Assembly: GCA_002371115.1 (NCBI GenBank)
Contig: DFFY01000094.1
Location: 11,174 to 33,912, forward strand
Reading direction: 5' to 3'
DNA length: 22,739 nt
DNA from: Bacteroidales bacterium UBA3764
GTDB lineage: Bacteria; Bacteroidota; Bacteroidia; Bacteroidales; UBA932
In this document: positions 6,658 through 15,102 of the stretch, in pieces
Layout of the letters: each line of letters starts with the position of its first letter
Numbering within the stretch: the stretch's first letter is position 1
Notes under the pieces: model-generated
The model's database searches: none
What the model was told of the DNA's origin: nothing
Seen by the model: only the letters and a program-made list of their open reading frames with translations
Translations under genes and position numbers: made by a program

Positions 6658-7166
6658 CGGTGTGCGTCTGCCGCCAGCACGTTAAGGGTAAGGGCCGATA
6701 TGAGCACGCCTGCCGGCAGGGAAGCAAAGAAGCGCGCAAACTCAAACCACAAAGGACGCAAGCCGGCACCGTCGGCCCATATATAGACCAGCAGGAACAG
6801 CGCCTGCAGCAGAATCATGGCCAGGAAAACCTTGGGAAGGCCGTGCCCTTTCAGGGTGAAGTCTTCTCCGCGGGCAAACAGCCCTTCGCCGAACACTATC
6901 CGGATGACAGGCTCCCGGACCAGCGCTACCGGCACCAGTGACAGGGCGTTGAGGCCCAGCAGGCCTTCTGACAGCCAGTCCACGGCGAGGCCGGTGAGAA
7001 AGGCTATGAGCATGCAGGCCGGCGCCTTGATGCGGGTGGTGATGCACAGCACCATCACCGGCAGGATGCTGAGCGTCACGTAGGGCGTGAAGCGGAAATA
7101 GTTGCTCAGGAGGATTTGTGCCACCAGAAGCAGGAAGTAGGCTACCCAAAAACCGGTATTTCTCAT
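6654..7166 (-). CDS. mreD: Rod shape-determining membrane protein MreD
   Basis: A 170-aa integral membrane protein with about five or six hydrophobic segments, the size and profile expected of MreD, which links MreC to the rest of the elongation complex. Sequence conservation in this family is weak, so the call rests on topology and on its fixed place between mreC and mrdA. It overlaps both neighbours by 4 nt (ATGA-type junctions), which fits translational coupling. Confidence 0.9.
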   Translation of the reverse strand: MRNTGFWVAYFLLLVAQILLSNYFRFTPYVTLSILPVMVLCITTRIKAPACMLIAFLTGLAVDWLSEGLLGLNALSLVPVALVREPVIRIVFGEGLFARGEDFTLKGHGLPKVFLAMILLQALFLLVYIWADGAGLRPLWFEFARFFASLPAGVLISALTLNVLAADAHR

Positions 7167-7969
7167 GGCTCAAATTCTTCTATTTCTTCAAAAGCGTTGT
7201 TGTGGACGATGGTCACAAAACGGACGGCGCTGAAGTCCTGGAACAGGCGCACTTCAATTTCGCTGGTGGCGCCGTTCACAATCTTGGAGGCGCCGGCAAT
7301 GCCCAGCGGAATGTCCGGCGGGAAAAGCAGGGAGTGACCGCTGGTGTACACGGTGTCTCCGGGCTGGTATTGCTGCTGAAGCGGAATCTCCTTGAGAATG
7401 CCGCCGTTGGCATGGATGCCGTCCCATACCAGCAGGCCGCTTTGGCCTTCCGTTCCCAGCCGGGCGCTGATGGAAATGTCGCTGTTCTGGAAAGAGAAGG
7501 CAAAGGAATAGTGCGCGCTCACGGCGTCTATAATGCCCACTACGCCGTTGTGGGAGATGATGCCGGACTTTTCCTGGACGCCGTCCTCATACCCGCGGTT
7601 CAGGATAAGGTAGTTATGCTGCTTGTTCCGGCTGATTTTGGTGACTTCCGCTGCCGTGAGGCTGAATCCGGGGCGCGGAACAAGCTGGAGGGAATCGACC
7701 CGCAGCTGCCGCAGCTTTTCCTGTGCCTGAAGCAGCTGCTCCTGTAATGCGAAGTTCTCCTGGGCCAGCTGCTTGTTGACGGTGGAGAGGGAGAAGTAAG
7801 CGTGCACTGTCTGGCTGGCGCCCCAGACGGTGCCCATGACCCAGTGCGAGCCACGGGCCAGCCAGGCCTTCTGCATTTCTCCGTTGTGGGTGAGCATATG
7901 CAATGACGCGATCTCCAGAACAAGGAAGACCGCGAGATTGAGCCAACCGGATGCCAGCCTTTGCTTCAT
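7163..7969 (-). CDS. mreC: Rod shape-determining protein MreC
   Basis: A 268-aa bitopic protein with a short cytoplasmic N-terminus, a membrane helix (about 9-28, WLNLAVFLVLEIASL), a periplasmic coiled coil (about 66-95, rich in Q, E and L) and the beta-rich MreC domain containing VVGIIDAVSAHYSFAF and PPDIPLGIAGAS-type motifs. MreC forms periplasmic filaments that activate PBP2/RodA. It begins 3 nt after the mreB stop and overlaps mreD by 4 nt. Confidence 0.94.
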   Translation of the reverse strand: MKQRLASGWLNLAVFLVLEIASLHMLTHNGEMQKAWLARGSHWVMGTVWGASQTVHAYFSLSTVNKQLAQENFALQEQLLQAQEKLRQLRVDSLQLVPRPGFSLTAAEVTKISRNKQHNYLILNRGYEDGVQEKSGIISHNGVVGIIDAVSAHYSFAFSFQNSDISISARLGTEGQSGLLVWDGIHANGGILKEIPLQQQYQPGDTVYTSGHSLLFPPDIPLGIAGASKIVNGATSEIEVRLFQDFSAVRFVTIVHNNAFEEIEEFEP

Positions 7970-7972
7970 GGC

Positions 7973-8995
7973 TTAGCGCATGAGGAAAGAGTAGTTCTCC
8001 GTATTTTTAAGGGCGATGCAGGTGCCGCGGGCCACGGCGCGGAGCGGATCCTCCGCCACATGGAACTGGATGTTCATCTTTTCCGAGAGGCGTTTGTCCA
8101 GACCGCGGAGCAGGGCGCCGCCGCCGCTGAGGAAGATGCCGTTTTCCACAATGTCCGAGTACAGCTCCGGCGGAGTCTGTTCCAGGACCTGCTGGATGGA
8201 GGTCTCCAGCCGGGCGATGGACTTGTCCAGGCAGTGGGCCATTTCCTGGTAGGGGATGAGGGCCTCTACCGGGTGGCCGGTCATCAGGTTGGGACCGCGC
8301 ACCAGGAAGGGTTCCGGTTCTTCGTCCAGCTGCGGGATAACCGCGCCTACGGCAATCTTGATTTTTTCCGCCGTGGTTTCACCCACCTTGATGACGTGCT
8401 GCTGGCGCAGGTAGTTCTGGATGTCCGCCGTGAATACGTCTCCGGCCACGCGGACGGAATCCTGCACCACGATGCCGCCTAAGGAAATGACGGCGATTTC
8501 CGTGGTGCCGCCGCCGATATCCACCACCATGTTGCCTTTGGGCGCTTCCACGTCCAGGCCAATACCCAGGGCTGCGGCCATAGGCTCATAGATAAGGTAC
8601 ACATCCCGGCCGCCGGCATGCTCCGAAGAGTCGCGGACAGCGCGGATTTCTACCTCCGTGGAGCCCGACGGAATGCCCACTACCAACTTGAGGTTGGGCG
8701 CGAAGAGGCTGCGGTGACGGGAGTTCACCTGCTTGATGAAGCCGCGGATCATCATTTCCGCCGCATTGAAGTCTGCAATGACGCCGTCCCGCAGCGGGCG
8801 GACCGTCTTGATGCCCGGGTTGGTTTTCTCGTGCATCAGTTTGGCTTTCTGTCCCAGGGCAATGCATTTGCCGGACTGGTTGTCGATAGCCACTATGGAG
8901 GGCTCGTCCAGGGCAATCTGGTCATTCTGGAAAATGACAGTGTTGGCCGTGCCCAGGTCGATAGCCAATTCTTGGTTCAAAAAATGAAAAGCCAT
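7973..8995 (-). CDS. mreB: Rod shape-determining actin homologue MreB
   Basis: A 340-aa cytoplasmic actin-fold ATPase that forms membrane-associated filaments guiding cell-wall elongation. Nucleotide-binding motifs are in place: phosphate-1 DLGTANTVI (about 13-21), phosphate-2 VVDIGGGTTEIAVISLGG (about 157-174), and the adenosine motif SGGGALLRGL near 290. An N-terminal MAFHFLNQE may serve as a membrane-contact segment. Length matches the family (about 340-347). As the first gene of the elongasome operon it is preceded by a TAnnTTTG box and lies divergent from ispD. Confidence 0.97.
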   Translation of the reverse strand: MAFHFLNQELAIDLGTANTVIFQNDQIALDEPSIVAIDNQSGKCIALGQKAKLMHEKTNPGIKTVRPLRDGVIADFNAAEMMIRGFIKQVNSRHRSLFAPNLKLVVGIPSGSTEVEIRAVRDSSEHAGGRDVYLIYEPMAAALGIGLDVEAPKGNMVVDIGGGTTEIAVISLGGIVVQDSVRVAGDVFTADIQNYLRQQHVIKVGETTAEKIKIAVGAVIPQLDEEPEPFLVRGPNLMTGHPVEALIPYQEMAHCLDKSIARLETSIQQVLEQTPPELYSDIVENGIFLSGGGALLRGLDKRLSEKMNIQFHVAEDPLRAVARGTCIALKNTENYSFLMR

Positions 8996-9024
8996 AACTA
9001 CTAACGCTCATTCATAAATACCTC

Positions 9025-9032
9025 CAAAATTA
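9025..9032 (-). promoter_or_regulatory. mreB: Putative -7 box of the mreB operon
   Basis: On the minus strand TAATTTTG (9032-9025) lies 29 nt upstream of the mreB ATG. No clear -33 TTTG is seen. It is the only candidate promoter in the 74-nt mreB-ispD gap facing mreB, and is 12 nt from the opposite ispD box. Confidence 0.55.
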
Positions 9033-9044
9033 CGAAAAAATAAT

Positions 9045-9052
9045 TACATTTG
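9045..9052 (+). promoter_or_regulatory. ispD: Putative -7 box of ispD
   Basis: TACATTTG matches the TAnnTTTG consensus, 17 nt upstream of the ispD ATG. The -33 region lacks an obvious TTTG. The box nearly abuts the divergent mreB box, so the two polymerases could interfere with each other. Confidence 0.55.
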
Positions 9053-9069
9053 CGTAAAGAATTTTGTCC

Positions 9070-9765
9070 ATGGAGAGAAAAAAGTATCTGGTGGTCACTG
9101 CCGGGGGGACCGGAACCCGGATGGGGGCGGCCGTTCCCAAGCAGTTTTTGGAGTTGGACGGGGTGCCCATCCTCAGGCGCACCATGGAGGTTTTTCTGAG
9201 AGCCATTCCGGATATCCAGGTTATCACCGTGCTGCCGGAGGGTCATGTAGCCTATTGGCGGCAGTACTGCCTGAAGGCCAATTTCGTGTGCCCGCAGCGG
9301 CTGGTGAAAGGCGGATTCACCCGCTTCCACTCCGTGAAAAACGCCCTTAAATACGTCCCGGACGGTGCCTTGGTGGCCGTGCAGGACGGCGTCCGGCCGC
9401 TCATCTCCGTGGACAAGGTGCGGGAGCTGTTCAAGGCAGCGGAAACGGCCCCGGCCGTTATCCCCGTAATGCCCGTCACGGACACCCTCAAAGTGTTGGA
9501 AAAACGCGGCGGCGCCCTGGCCGTTACCGGTGAGCAGGTGGACCGCAGCCGCATTTATGGCGCGCAGACCCCCCAGGTGTTCCAGTCTGAGGCTCTCAAG
9601 GCCGCCTACAGCCTCCAGTTCTGCACCGCTTTCACGGACGACGCCTCCGTGGCGGAGCGCTACGGAATAGCGCTCACCTTTCTGGAAGGCGAGCGCTTCA
9701 ACCTTAAAATCACCACCCCCGAGGACCTTGTCCTCGCCAAGGCCATCCTTTCTCTGCACGATTAA
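9070..9765 (+). CDS. ispD: 2-C-methyl-D-erythritol 4-phosphate cytidylyltransferase
   Basis: A 231-aa cytosolic enzyme of the MEP pathway that joins CTP and methylerythritol 4-phosphate to form CDP-ME on the way to isoprenoids, including the undecaprenyl carrier used by peptidoglycan enzymes in this window. The nucleotide-binding N-terminus TAGGTGTRMGAAVPKQF is diagnostic, followed by HDGVRP-like QDGVRPLIS and TPQVFQSEAL, and a C-terminal LKITTPEDLVLAKAI typical of IspD. ATG at 9070 is used; the in-frame TTG at 9064 is less likely. It is monocistronic and ends 20 nt from the convergent Lrp-type gene, with no convincing terminator between them. Confidence 0.94.
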   Translation: MERKKYLVVTAGGTGTRMGAAVPKQFLELDGVPILRRTMEVFLRAIPDIQVITVLPEGHVAYWRQYCLKANFVCPQRLVKGGFTRFHSVKNALKYVPDGALVAVQDGVRPLISVDKVRELFKAAETAPAVIPVMPVTDTLKVLEKRGGALAVTGEQVDRSRIYGAQTPQVFQSEALKAAYSLQFCTAFTDDASVAERYGIALTFLEGERFNLKITTPEDLVLAKAILSLHD

Positions 9766-9785
9766 TCGGAGGCCGTAGGCCGACG

Positions 9786-10280
9786 TTAGTCGCGACCGGT
9801 GTACGAAGTACTCTTGTAGTCTTTCACCCACACCTGGCGCTCGATGGGCTCGTCCAAGGAAATCATGGTGTCCGTGGACTGGATGTAGGGGATTTTCTGG
9901 ATGGTGTTCAGGAGCACCTCCATGAGGTGGTCGTTGTCTAAGCAGTAGAGTTTGGCCAGGATGGCGTACTTGCCGGTGACAAAGTGGCACTCCACAATTT
10001 CCGGAATCTTCTTCAAATTTGCAATCACCTCCGGGTACTTGGTGGATTCCGAGAGGGAAATGCTCACGTATGCGCACACGTTGAGCCCCAGGGCCTGCGG
10101 CTTCACCTGCAGGCGGGAGCCGGTGACAACCCCGTTGGCCTCCAAACGTTTGAAGCGCTGGTGGATAGCGGCACCGGACACGCCTACCTCACGGGCAATT
10201 TCCAGGAAGGGCATACGGGCATTCTTTACCAGATAAGAAAGGATTTTCTGGTCAATCTGGTCGATGTGATAAGTAGCCAT
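9786..10280 (-). CDS. Lrp/AsnC family transcriptional regulator
   Basis: A 164-aa DNA-binding protein. The N-terminal winged helix-turn-helix (about 7-55) includes IDQKILSYLVKNARMPFLEIA followed by REVGVSGAAIHQRFKRLEANGVV, typical of Lrp/AsnC. The C-terminal half is the RAM ligand-sensing and oligomerisation domain. Lrp-type regulators usually respond to amino acids, but the effector and targets cannot be read here. It has its own -7 box in the 45-nt gap after topA and converges with ispD. Confidence 0.9.
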   Translation of the reverse strand: MATYHIDQIDQKILSYLVKNARMPFLEIAREVGVSGAAIHQRFKRLEANGVVTGSRLQVKPQALGLNVCAYVSISLSESTKYPEVIANLKKIPEIVECHFVTGKYAILAKLYCLDNDHLMEVLLNTIQKIPYIQSTDTMISLDEPIERQVWVKDYKSTSYTGRD

Positions 10281-10307
10281 TTGCTTTCAGTTTTTAACTA
10301 GCCGCTG

Positions 10308-10315
10308 CAAATGTA
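10308..10315 (-). promoter_or_regulatory. Putative -7 box of the Lrp-type gene
   Basis: On the minus strand TACATTTG (10315-10308), followed by a 27-nt leader to the ATG at 10280. No terminator separates it from topA, so read-through from topA is also possible. Confidence 0.6.
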
Positions 10316-10325
10316 CGACTTTTTT

Positions 10326-12632
10326 TTAATTCTTGCGTGTTCTCCTGAATTTTTTTGTAGGCTCCGAGTCGGCGATAATCGCCTGACAGTCAGCTTCCGT
10401 CAGCGAGGCTGCATCTTTCCCTTTCGGAATCTTATAATTAGTAACCCCCTGCTTGATATAAGGTCCGAAGCGGCCGTTCAGCACTTTGATGTCGCCAAAC
10501 TCGGCAATGGGAGCGGCGGCCGCCTTGCTGGCATCGGCCTCTGCCTTGATGATGCTGATGCATTCTTCCAGGCTGATTTTCATCGGGTCCGCGCCCTTGG
10601 GAAGCTTCACGTTGCGCTCGCCGTACTTCAGGTAGGGTCCGAAGCGTCCGCGGGTGGCCACAATGTCAACCCCGTCCAACGCTCCCACCGTACGGGGAAG
10701 TTCTAACAGTTTTAAAGCATCGGCCAGGGTCAAGGTCTCGATGAGCTGGCCTTTGCCTAAGGAAGCGCTCTGGCGCCTGTCCCCGTCGCCTTTTTGTACA
10801 TACGGGCCGAACTTGCCGAACGCGGCAATCACTTTGTCGCCGTCCGGAGCCGTGCCCAGTTCGCGGCTCACCTTGCTGTAGGTGCGGTCCGCCAGCACCT
10901 GCTCCACGTGGGCATGGAAAGGAGTATAGAAAGCTGCGATGGCGGCATTCCACGGTTTTTTCCCTTCGGCCACCTGGTCAAAATCGGCCTCCACGTTGGC
11001 GGTGAAGTCATAGTCCAGGATGTCGGTGAAATTGTTCACCAGGTAGTCCGTGACGATAAGGCCAATCTCCTGCGGCAGCAATTTGCCTTTTTCCGCACCC
11101 ACGGTCTCTTTTTGGGCGCTGCTCCTGATGGCGCCGTTTTTCAGCGTGAGGTTGGTCACCTGGAAACTTTGCCCTTCCTTGTCGCCCTTGACAGCATAGC
11201 CGCGGCCGCGGGTAAGGGTGTCCACCGTTGCGGCGTAGGTGGAAGGACGGCCGATGCCCAGCTCTTCCAGCTTTTTCACCAGCGTGGCTTCCGAGTAGCG
11301 CACCGGCGGCGCGGTGTATTTGCACAGGGCCGATATGCCTTTCTCCAGCATGCGGTCTCCCTGGTGCAGCTCCGGCAACATCACTTCTTCTGTGTCCGTT
11401 TCTTCGTCGTCACGACCCTCCAGATACACTTTCATGAAGCCGTCGAACAGGAGCTCTGTCGACTGGAGCCCGTAGCGCTCCGGCCGTTTGTCCGACCCCA
11501 GCTTTAGGGTGGTGTTCATTACGCGGCTCTCCGCCATCTGCGACGCAATGGTGCGTTTCCAGATGAGCTCATACAGCTTTTTCTCCTGCGCGGTGCCTTC
11601 GATGGATACATTATCTATATAAGTGGGACGAATGGCTTCGTGGGCCTCCTGCGCACCCTTGGACTTGGTCCTGTACTGGCGCGGGTGGGAGTATTCGTCA
11701 CCGAAATTGTCCAGGATGAACTGTTTGGCGGTGCCCAGGGCCAGGCTGGACAGGTTGGTGGAGTCCGTACGCATGTAGGTGATAAGACCGCGCTCGTACA
11801 GCCCCTGGGCCACGCGCATGGTGGTGGACACGGGGAAATGAAGTTTCCGTGCGGCCTCCTGCTGCAGGGTGGAAGTGGTGAACGGGGCGGCGGGAACCCG
11901 CACGCCGGCCTTTTTCTCCACGGAGACAATCTGATAGTTGGCGCCGATGCTGTCTTCCAGGAACTTCCGGGCCTCTTCCTCCGAGGCAAAACGGGTGTCC
12001 AGGGTTGCTTTTACGCTGACGTCCGTCCCCTCCGGCTGGAAGGTGGCTTCCACGCGATAATACGGTTCAGGGCGAAAGGCCATGATCTCTTTTTCCCGGT
12101 CCACAATCAGGCGCAGGGCCACGCTCTGTACGCGGCCGGCGCTGAGCTTGGGCTGGATTTTGCGCCACAGGATGGGGGAGAGTTCAAACCCTACCAGACG
12201 GTCCAGCACGCGGCGCGCCTGCTGGGCGTTTACCAGGTTCAGGTCAATGTCCCTGGGGTGCTCGATGGCGCTCAGGATGGCGTTTTTGGTGATTTCATGA
12301 AAGACGATACGGCGGGTCTTCCCCTCAGGGAGGGCCAGGGTTTCCTTCAAATGCCAGGAAATGGCTTCTCCTTCGCGGTCTTCATCGGATGCCAGCCACA
12401 CGGTGGATGCGGCTTCCGACAGTTTTTTCAGTTCCGCCACCACTTTCTTCTTGTCGGCCGGAACAATGTATTCCGGCGTGAAGCCGTTGGCGACGTCAAC
12501 GCTAAGTTTATGCTCTTCCAGGTCTCGGATATGGCCGATGGACGCTTTTACCAGAAATTCCTTTCCCAGGTACTGCTGGATGGTCTTTACCTTTCCGGGG
12601 CTCTCTACAATTACTAAGTTTTTTCCCTCCAT
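10326..12632 (-). CDS. topA: DNA topoisomerase I (type IA)
   Basis: Relaxes negatively supercoiled DNA through a transient 5'-phosphotyrosine bond. From the ATG at 12632 the protein is 768 aa. The TOPRIM domain opens with NLVIVESPGKVKTI (5-18) and has the metal motif DEDREG (83-88); the catalytic tyrosine is Y286 in LITYMRTDS. In place of zinc fingers, the C-terminus holds repeats of the GRFGPY type (FGKFGPYVQKG, GRFGPYLKYG, GRFGPYIKQG) and a basic tail KKFRRTRKN. A longer frame from 12704 exists, but the 24 extra residues are not TopA-like and the promoter (12673-12705) lies over that start, so 12632 is chosen. Divergent from the PBP1A gene. Confidence 0.95.
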   Translation of the reverse strand: MEGKNLVIVESPGKVKTIQQYLGKEFLVKASIGHIRDLEEHKLSVDVANGFTPEYIVPADKKKVVAELKKLSEAASTVWLASDEDREGEAISWHLKETLALPEGKTRRIVFHEITKNAILSAIEHPRDIDLNLVNAQQARRVLDRLVGFELSPILWRKIQPKLSAGRVQSVALRLIVDREKEIMAFRPEPYYRVEATFQPEGTDVSVKATLDTRFASEEEARKFLEDSIGANYQIVSVEKKAGVRVPAAPFTTSTLQQEAARKLHFPVSTTMRVAQGLYERGLITYMRTDSTNLSSLALGTAKQFILDNFGDEYSHPRQYRTKSKGAQEAHEAIRPTYIDNVSIEGTAQEKKLYELIWKRTIASQMAESRVMNTTLKLGSDKRPERYGLQSTELLFDGFMKVYLEGRDDEETDTEEVMLPELHQGDRMLEKGISALCKYTAPPVRYSEATLVKKLEELGIGRPSTYAATVDTLTRGRGYAVKGDKEGQSFQVTNLTLKNGAIRSSAQKETVGAEKGKLLPQEIGLIVTDYLVNNFTDILDYDFTANVEADFDQVAEGKKPWNAAIAAFYTPFHAHVEQVLADRTYSKVSRELGTAPDGDKVIAAFGKFGPYVQKGDGDRRQSASLGKGQLIETLTLADALKLLELPRTVGALDGVDIVATRGRFGPYLKYGERNVKLPKGADPMKISLEECISIIKAEADASKAAAAPIAEFGDIKVLNGRFGPYIKQGVTNYKIPKGKDAASLTEADCQAIIADSEPTKKFRRTRKN

Positions 12633-12667
12633 ATCAATTGCATTTGCGGACCGGGGCCCGATAAATT

Positions 12668-12705
12668 TTCTGCAAAGTAAAGCAGAATTCGGGGATAAAT
12701 CCAAA
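12668..12705 (-). promoter_or_regulatory. topA: topA promoter with overlapping inverted repeat
   Basis: On the minus strand TTTG (12705-12702), 21-nt spacer, then TTACTTTG (12680-12673), a near match to TAnnTTTG. The 20-nt inverted repeat TTCTGC-N8-GCAGAA (12668-12687) is centred on the -7 box, a position where a dimeric repressor would block transcription. Whether any protein binds there is unknown. Confidence 0.55.
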
Positions 12706-12714
12706 TTTTCTGTT

Positions 12715-12722
12715 TAATTTTG
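12715..12722 (+). promoter_or_regulatory. Putative -7 box of the PBP1A operon
   Basis: TAATTTTG matches the consensus and leaves a leader of about 50 nt before the PBP1A ATG at 12780. The -33 element is not evident. Confidence 0.6.
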
Positions 12723-12738
12723 TAAGTTGAACTTTTGA

Positions 12739-12755
12739 CAAGACCTAAGGTCTTG
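12739..12755. repeat. 17-nt palindrome in the PBP1A leader
   Basis: CAAGACCT-A-AGGTCTTG is a perfect 8-bp inverted repeat about one central base, located between the -7 box and the PBP1A start. In RNA it could fold as a 6-bp stem with a 5-nt loop. It could equally be a DNA operator just downstream of +1. Confidence 0.6.
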
Positions 12756-12779
12756 CGCTGGGTGAAATTTTTTTTGACT

Positions 12780-15101
12780 ATGACGGATCACACAAAGAGG
12801 ATAATCAGCAAGTGGTTCTGGATTCTCCTGGTAACGCCGGTAGTGCTGCTGGCGCTGCTCCTGTGCGCGGTTTGGGCGTTTGCAGACATTCCTTCCATCG
12901 AGGAACTGGAAAACCCGGATTCCAAACTGGCGACACAAGTCATTGCGGAGGAGGGAGAAATCCTCACCACTTACCATATTGAGAACAGGACGTTCGTGGG
13001 CTATGAAGAGCTGCCCCAGTCGCTGGTGCAGGCAGCCGTGGCCACGGAAGACAAACGTTTTTACAAACATTCCGGCGTGGACATAGAGTCCCTGGGCCGT
13101 GTGCTGTTCCGTACGCTCCTTTCCCGGGATTCCTCTCAGGGCGGCGGTTCCACCATTACCCAGCAGTTGGCCAAAACCTTGTACCCGCGTGGCGCCCACA
13201 AGGGGAAACTGGGCATGGTGTGGATTAAATTGAAGGAGTGGATTACCGCCGTCAAGCTGGAGCGCAACTACACCAAGGAGGAAATCATGGACATGTACAT
13301 GAACGCCGTGTTCTTCGGTTCCAATTCCTATGGCATTTCCTCCGCCGCCAACCAGTTCTTTGGCAAGCAACCGTCGGAACTGCTGACGGAAGAGAGTGCC
13401 GTGCTGGTGGGCATGGTGAACAAACCCACCCGTTACAACCCTTCGCTGAATCCGGAACATGCGCTGCGCCGCCGCAACCTGGTGCTCTCCCGCATGCAGG
13501 AGATGGATTACCTGACCAAGGCGGAATGTGATTCCCTCCAGGCCCTTCCCATCACGCTACACACGCGCAGGGGAGACCGGACCACCGGCGTGGGACCCTA
13601 TTTCCGCGACATGCTGCGCCGCATCATGAGCGCCCAGAAACCCAAGCGCTCCTCCTACCCCTCCGTAGAGGATTACCGGGTGGACTCTCTCCAGTGGGCG
13701 GACGACCCTGTTTACGGCTGGCTCAACAAGAATTTCAAGAGTGACGGCTCCACCTATGACCTGGACAAGGACGGCCTGCGCATTTATACCACCATCAATT
13801 ACAAGATGCAACGCTATGCGGAGGAAGCCATTGCGGAGCACCTGGGCAAGGACCTCCAGAAGGCGTTTTTCCGGGAACTCAAGTACCGCCGCAATGCGCC
13901 GTTCTCCTCGGATACGGAGCCTTCCGTCATCGAAACCACCCTCAAGCAGGCGCGCCGCTGGAGCGACCGCACCCGCATGATGAAAGCGTCGGGCAGCAGC
14001 CAGGCGGAGATAGACAAAAGTTTTTCCCAACCCGTTAAGATGCGGGTATTTACCTGGGACAAGCCCGGTTACCGGGACACCGTCATGACCCCGGACGACT
14101 CCATCCGCTATTACAAATCCTTCTTCCGGGCGGCTTTCATGGCCATCGAGCCGGGCAGCGGCCGGGTAAAGGCATACGTGGGCGGTCCGGACTACCGTTA
14201 TTTCAAGTACGACAACGTCCGCCAGGGTCGTCGGCAGGTGGGTTCCACCATCAAGCCTTTCATCTATACGCTGGCCATGGAATCCGGCATGACCCCCTGT
14301 GACCCTGTCCTGAATTCACCCGTGGTCATTGTGGTGAACGGAGACCAGACCTGGACTCCGCAGGATCCCCACGCGGACGATACCATGGTGGACCTGACCT
14401 GGGGCCTCGCGCACAGTTCCAATTCCGTGGCGGCCTATCTGATGAAACAGTTGGGTCCGGCGTCCATGGTTTCCATGATGCGCAAGCTGGGAATCAGCGG
14501 CTTTATCGACCCTGTGGCATCTCTTTGCGTAGGCGCCGCAGACCTTTCCGTCTTTGACATGGTTACCGCCTACAACACCTATCCTTCGGGCGGCACCTAT
14601 ACCTATCCGCTCTTTGTTTCCCGTATCGAGGACCGCGACGGCAATATCCTGGGCCAGTTCAGCGGGCGCAAGCGGGAGGCCCTTTCGCAGCGGGCCACCG
14701 GCGCCATGATCCAGATGATGCGTTCCGTGGTGGACCACGGTACCGGCGTGCGGCTGCGTTTCAAGTACGGCCTCAAGGGAGAGATTGCCGGCAAGACCGG
14801 AACCACCAACGACAACTCCGACGGCTGGTTCATCGGCTATACGCCCAAGATTACGGCCGGTGTCTGGGTAGGTGCGGAAGACCGCTACGTGCATTTTTCC
14901 AACAACAACCTGGGCCAGGGAGCCAACATGGCCCTGCCCATCTGGGGCCTGTGGATGAAAAAAGTCCTGAAGGACGGCACGCTGGGCATATCGGAGAACG
15001 ACTTGTTCCCGGAGGAACTGAAAGGCAACTACTGCAACGGTTCGCAGGAAGCGGATGCCGCTCCGGAAAAGACAGAACTAGAGAATTATTATTTCGAATA
15101 A
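12780..15101 (+). CDS. Class A penicillin-binding protein 1A
   Basis: A 773-aa bifunctional peptidoglycan synthase. One N-terminal membrane helix (about 12-33) is followed by a GT51 glycosyltransferase domain with ATEDKRFYKHSGVD (catalytic Glu about 90) and GGSTITQQLAKTLY, then a transpeptidase domain with S489-T-I-K, S546-S-N and K672-T-G-T. It polymerises lipid II and cross-links the strands in the periplasm. ATG at 12780 is chosen over the in-frame TTG at 12735, which lies inside the leader palindrome region and adds 15 residues before the basic N-terminus. First gene of an operon with ddl (1-nt gap) and prmC. Confidence 0.95.
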   Translation: MTDHTKRIISKWFWILLVTPVVLLALLLCAVWAFADIPSIEELENPDSKLATQVIAEEGEILTTYHIENRTFVGYEELPQSLVQAAVATEDKRFYKHSGVDIESLGRVLFRTLLSRDSSQGGGSTITQQLAKTLYPRGAHKGKLGMVWIKLKEWITAVKLERNYTKEEIMDMYMNAVFFGSNSYGISSAANQFFGKQPSELLTEESAVLVGMVNKPTRYNPSLNPEHALRRRNLVLSRMQEMDYLTKAECDSLQALPITLHTRRGDRTTGVGPYFRDMLRRIMSAQKPKRSSYPSVEDYRVDSLQWADDPVYGWLNKNFKSDGSTYDLDKDGLRIYTTINYKMQRYAEEAIAEHLGKDLQKAFFRELKYRRNAPFSSDTEPSVIETTLKQARRWSDRTRMMKASGSSQAEIDKSFSQPVKMRVFTWDKPGYRDTVMTPDDSIRYYKSFFRAAFMAIEPGSGRVKAYVGGPDYRYFKYDNVRQGRRQVGSTIKPFIYTLAMESGMTPCDPVLNSPVVIVVNGDQTWTPQDPHADDTMVDLTWGLAHSSNSVAAYLMKQLGPASMVSMMRKLGISGFIDPVASLCVGAADLSVFDMVTAYNTYPSGGTYTYPLFVSRIEDRDGNILGQFSGRKREALSQRATGAMIQMMRSVVDHGTGVRLRFKYGLKGEIAGKTGTTNDNSDGWFIGYTPKITAGVWVGAEDRYVHFSNNNLGQGANMALPIWGLWMKKVLKDGTLGISENDLFPEELKGNYCNGSQEADAAPEKTELENYYFE

Positions 15102-15102
15102 A

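Noticed and set aside
4732..6786. 684-codon plus-strand frame antisense to mrdA
   Set aside because: Long antisense frames are common opposite GC-rich genes; mrdA on the other strand has all active-site motifs.
9766..9785. Possible bidirectional terminator between ispD and the Lrp-type gene
   Set aside because: GGCC-GTA-GGCC gives only a 4-bp stem and no T-run follows on either strand.
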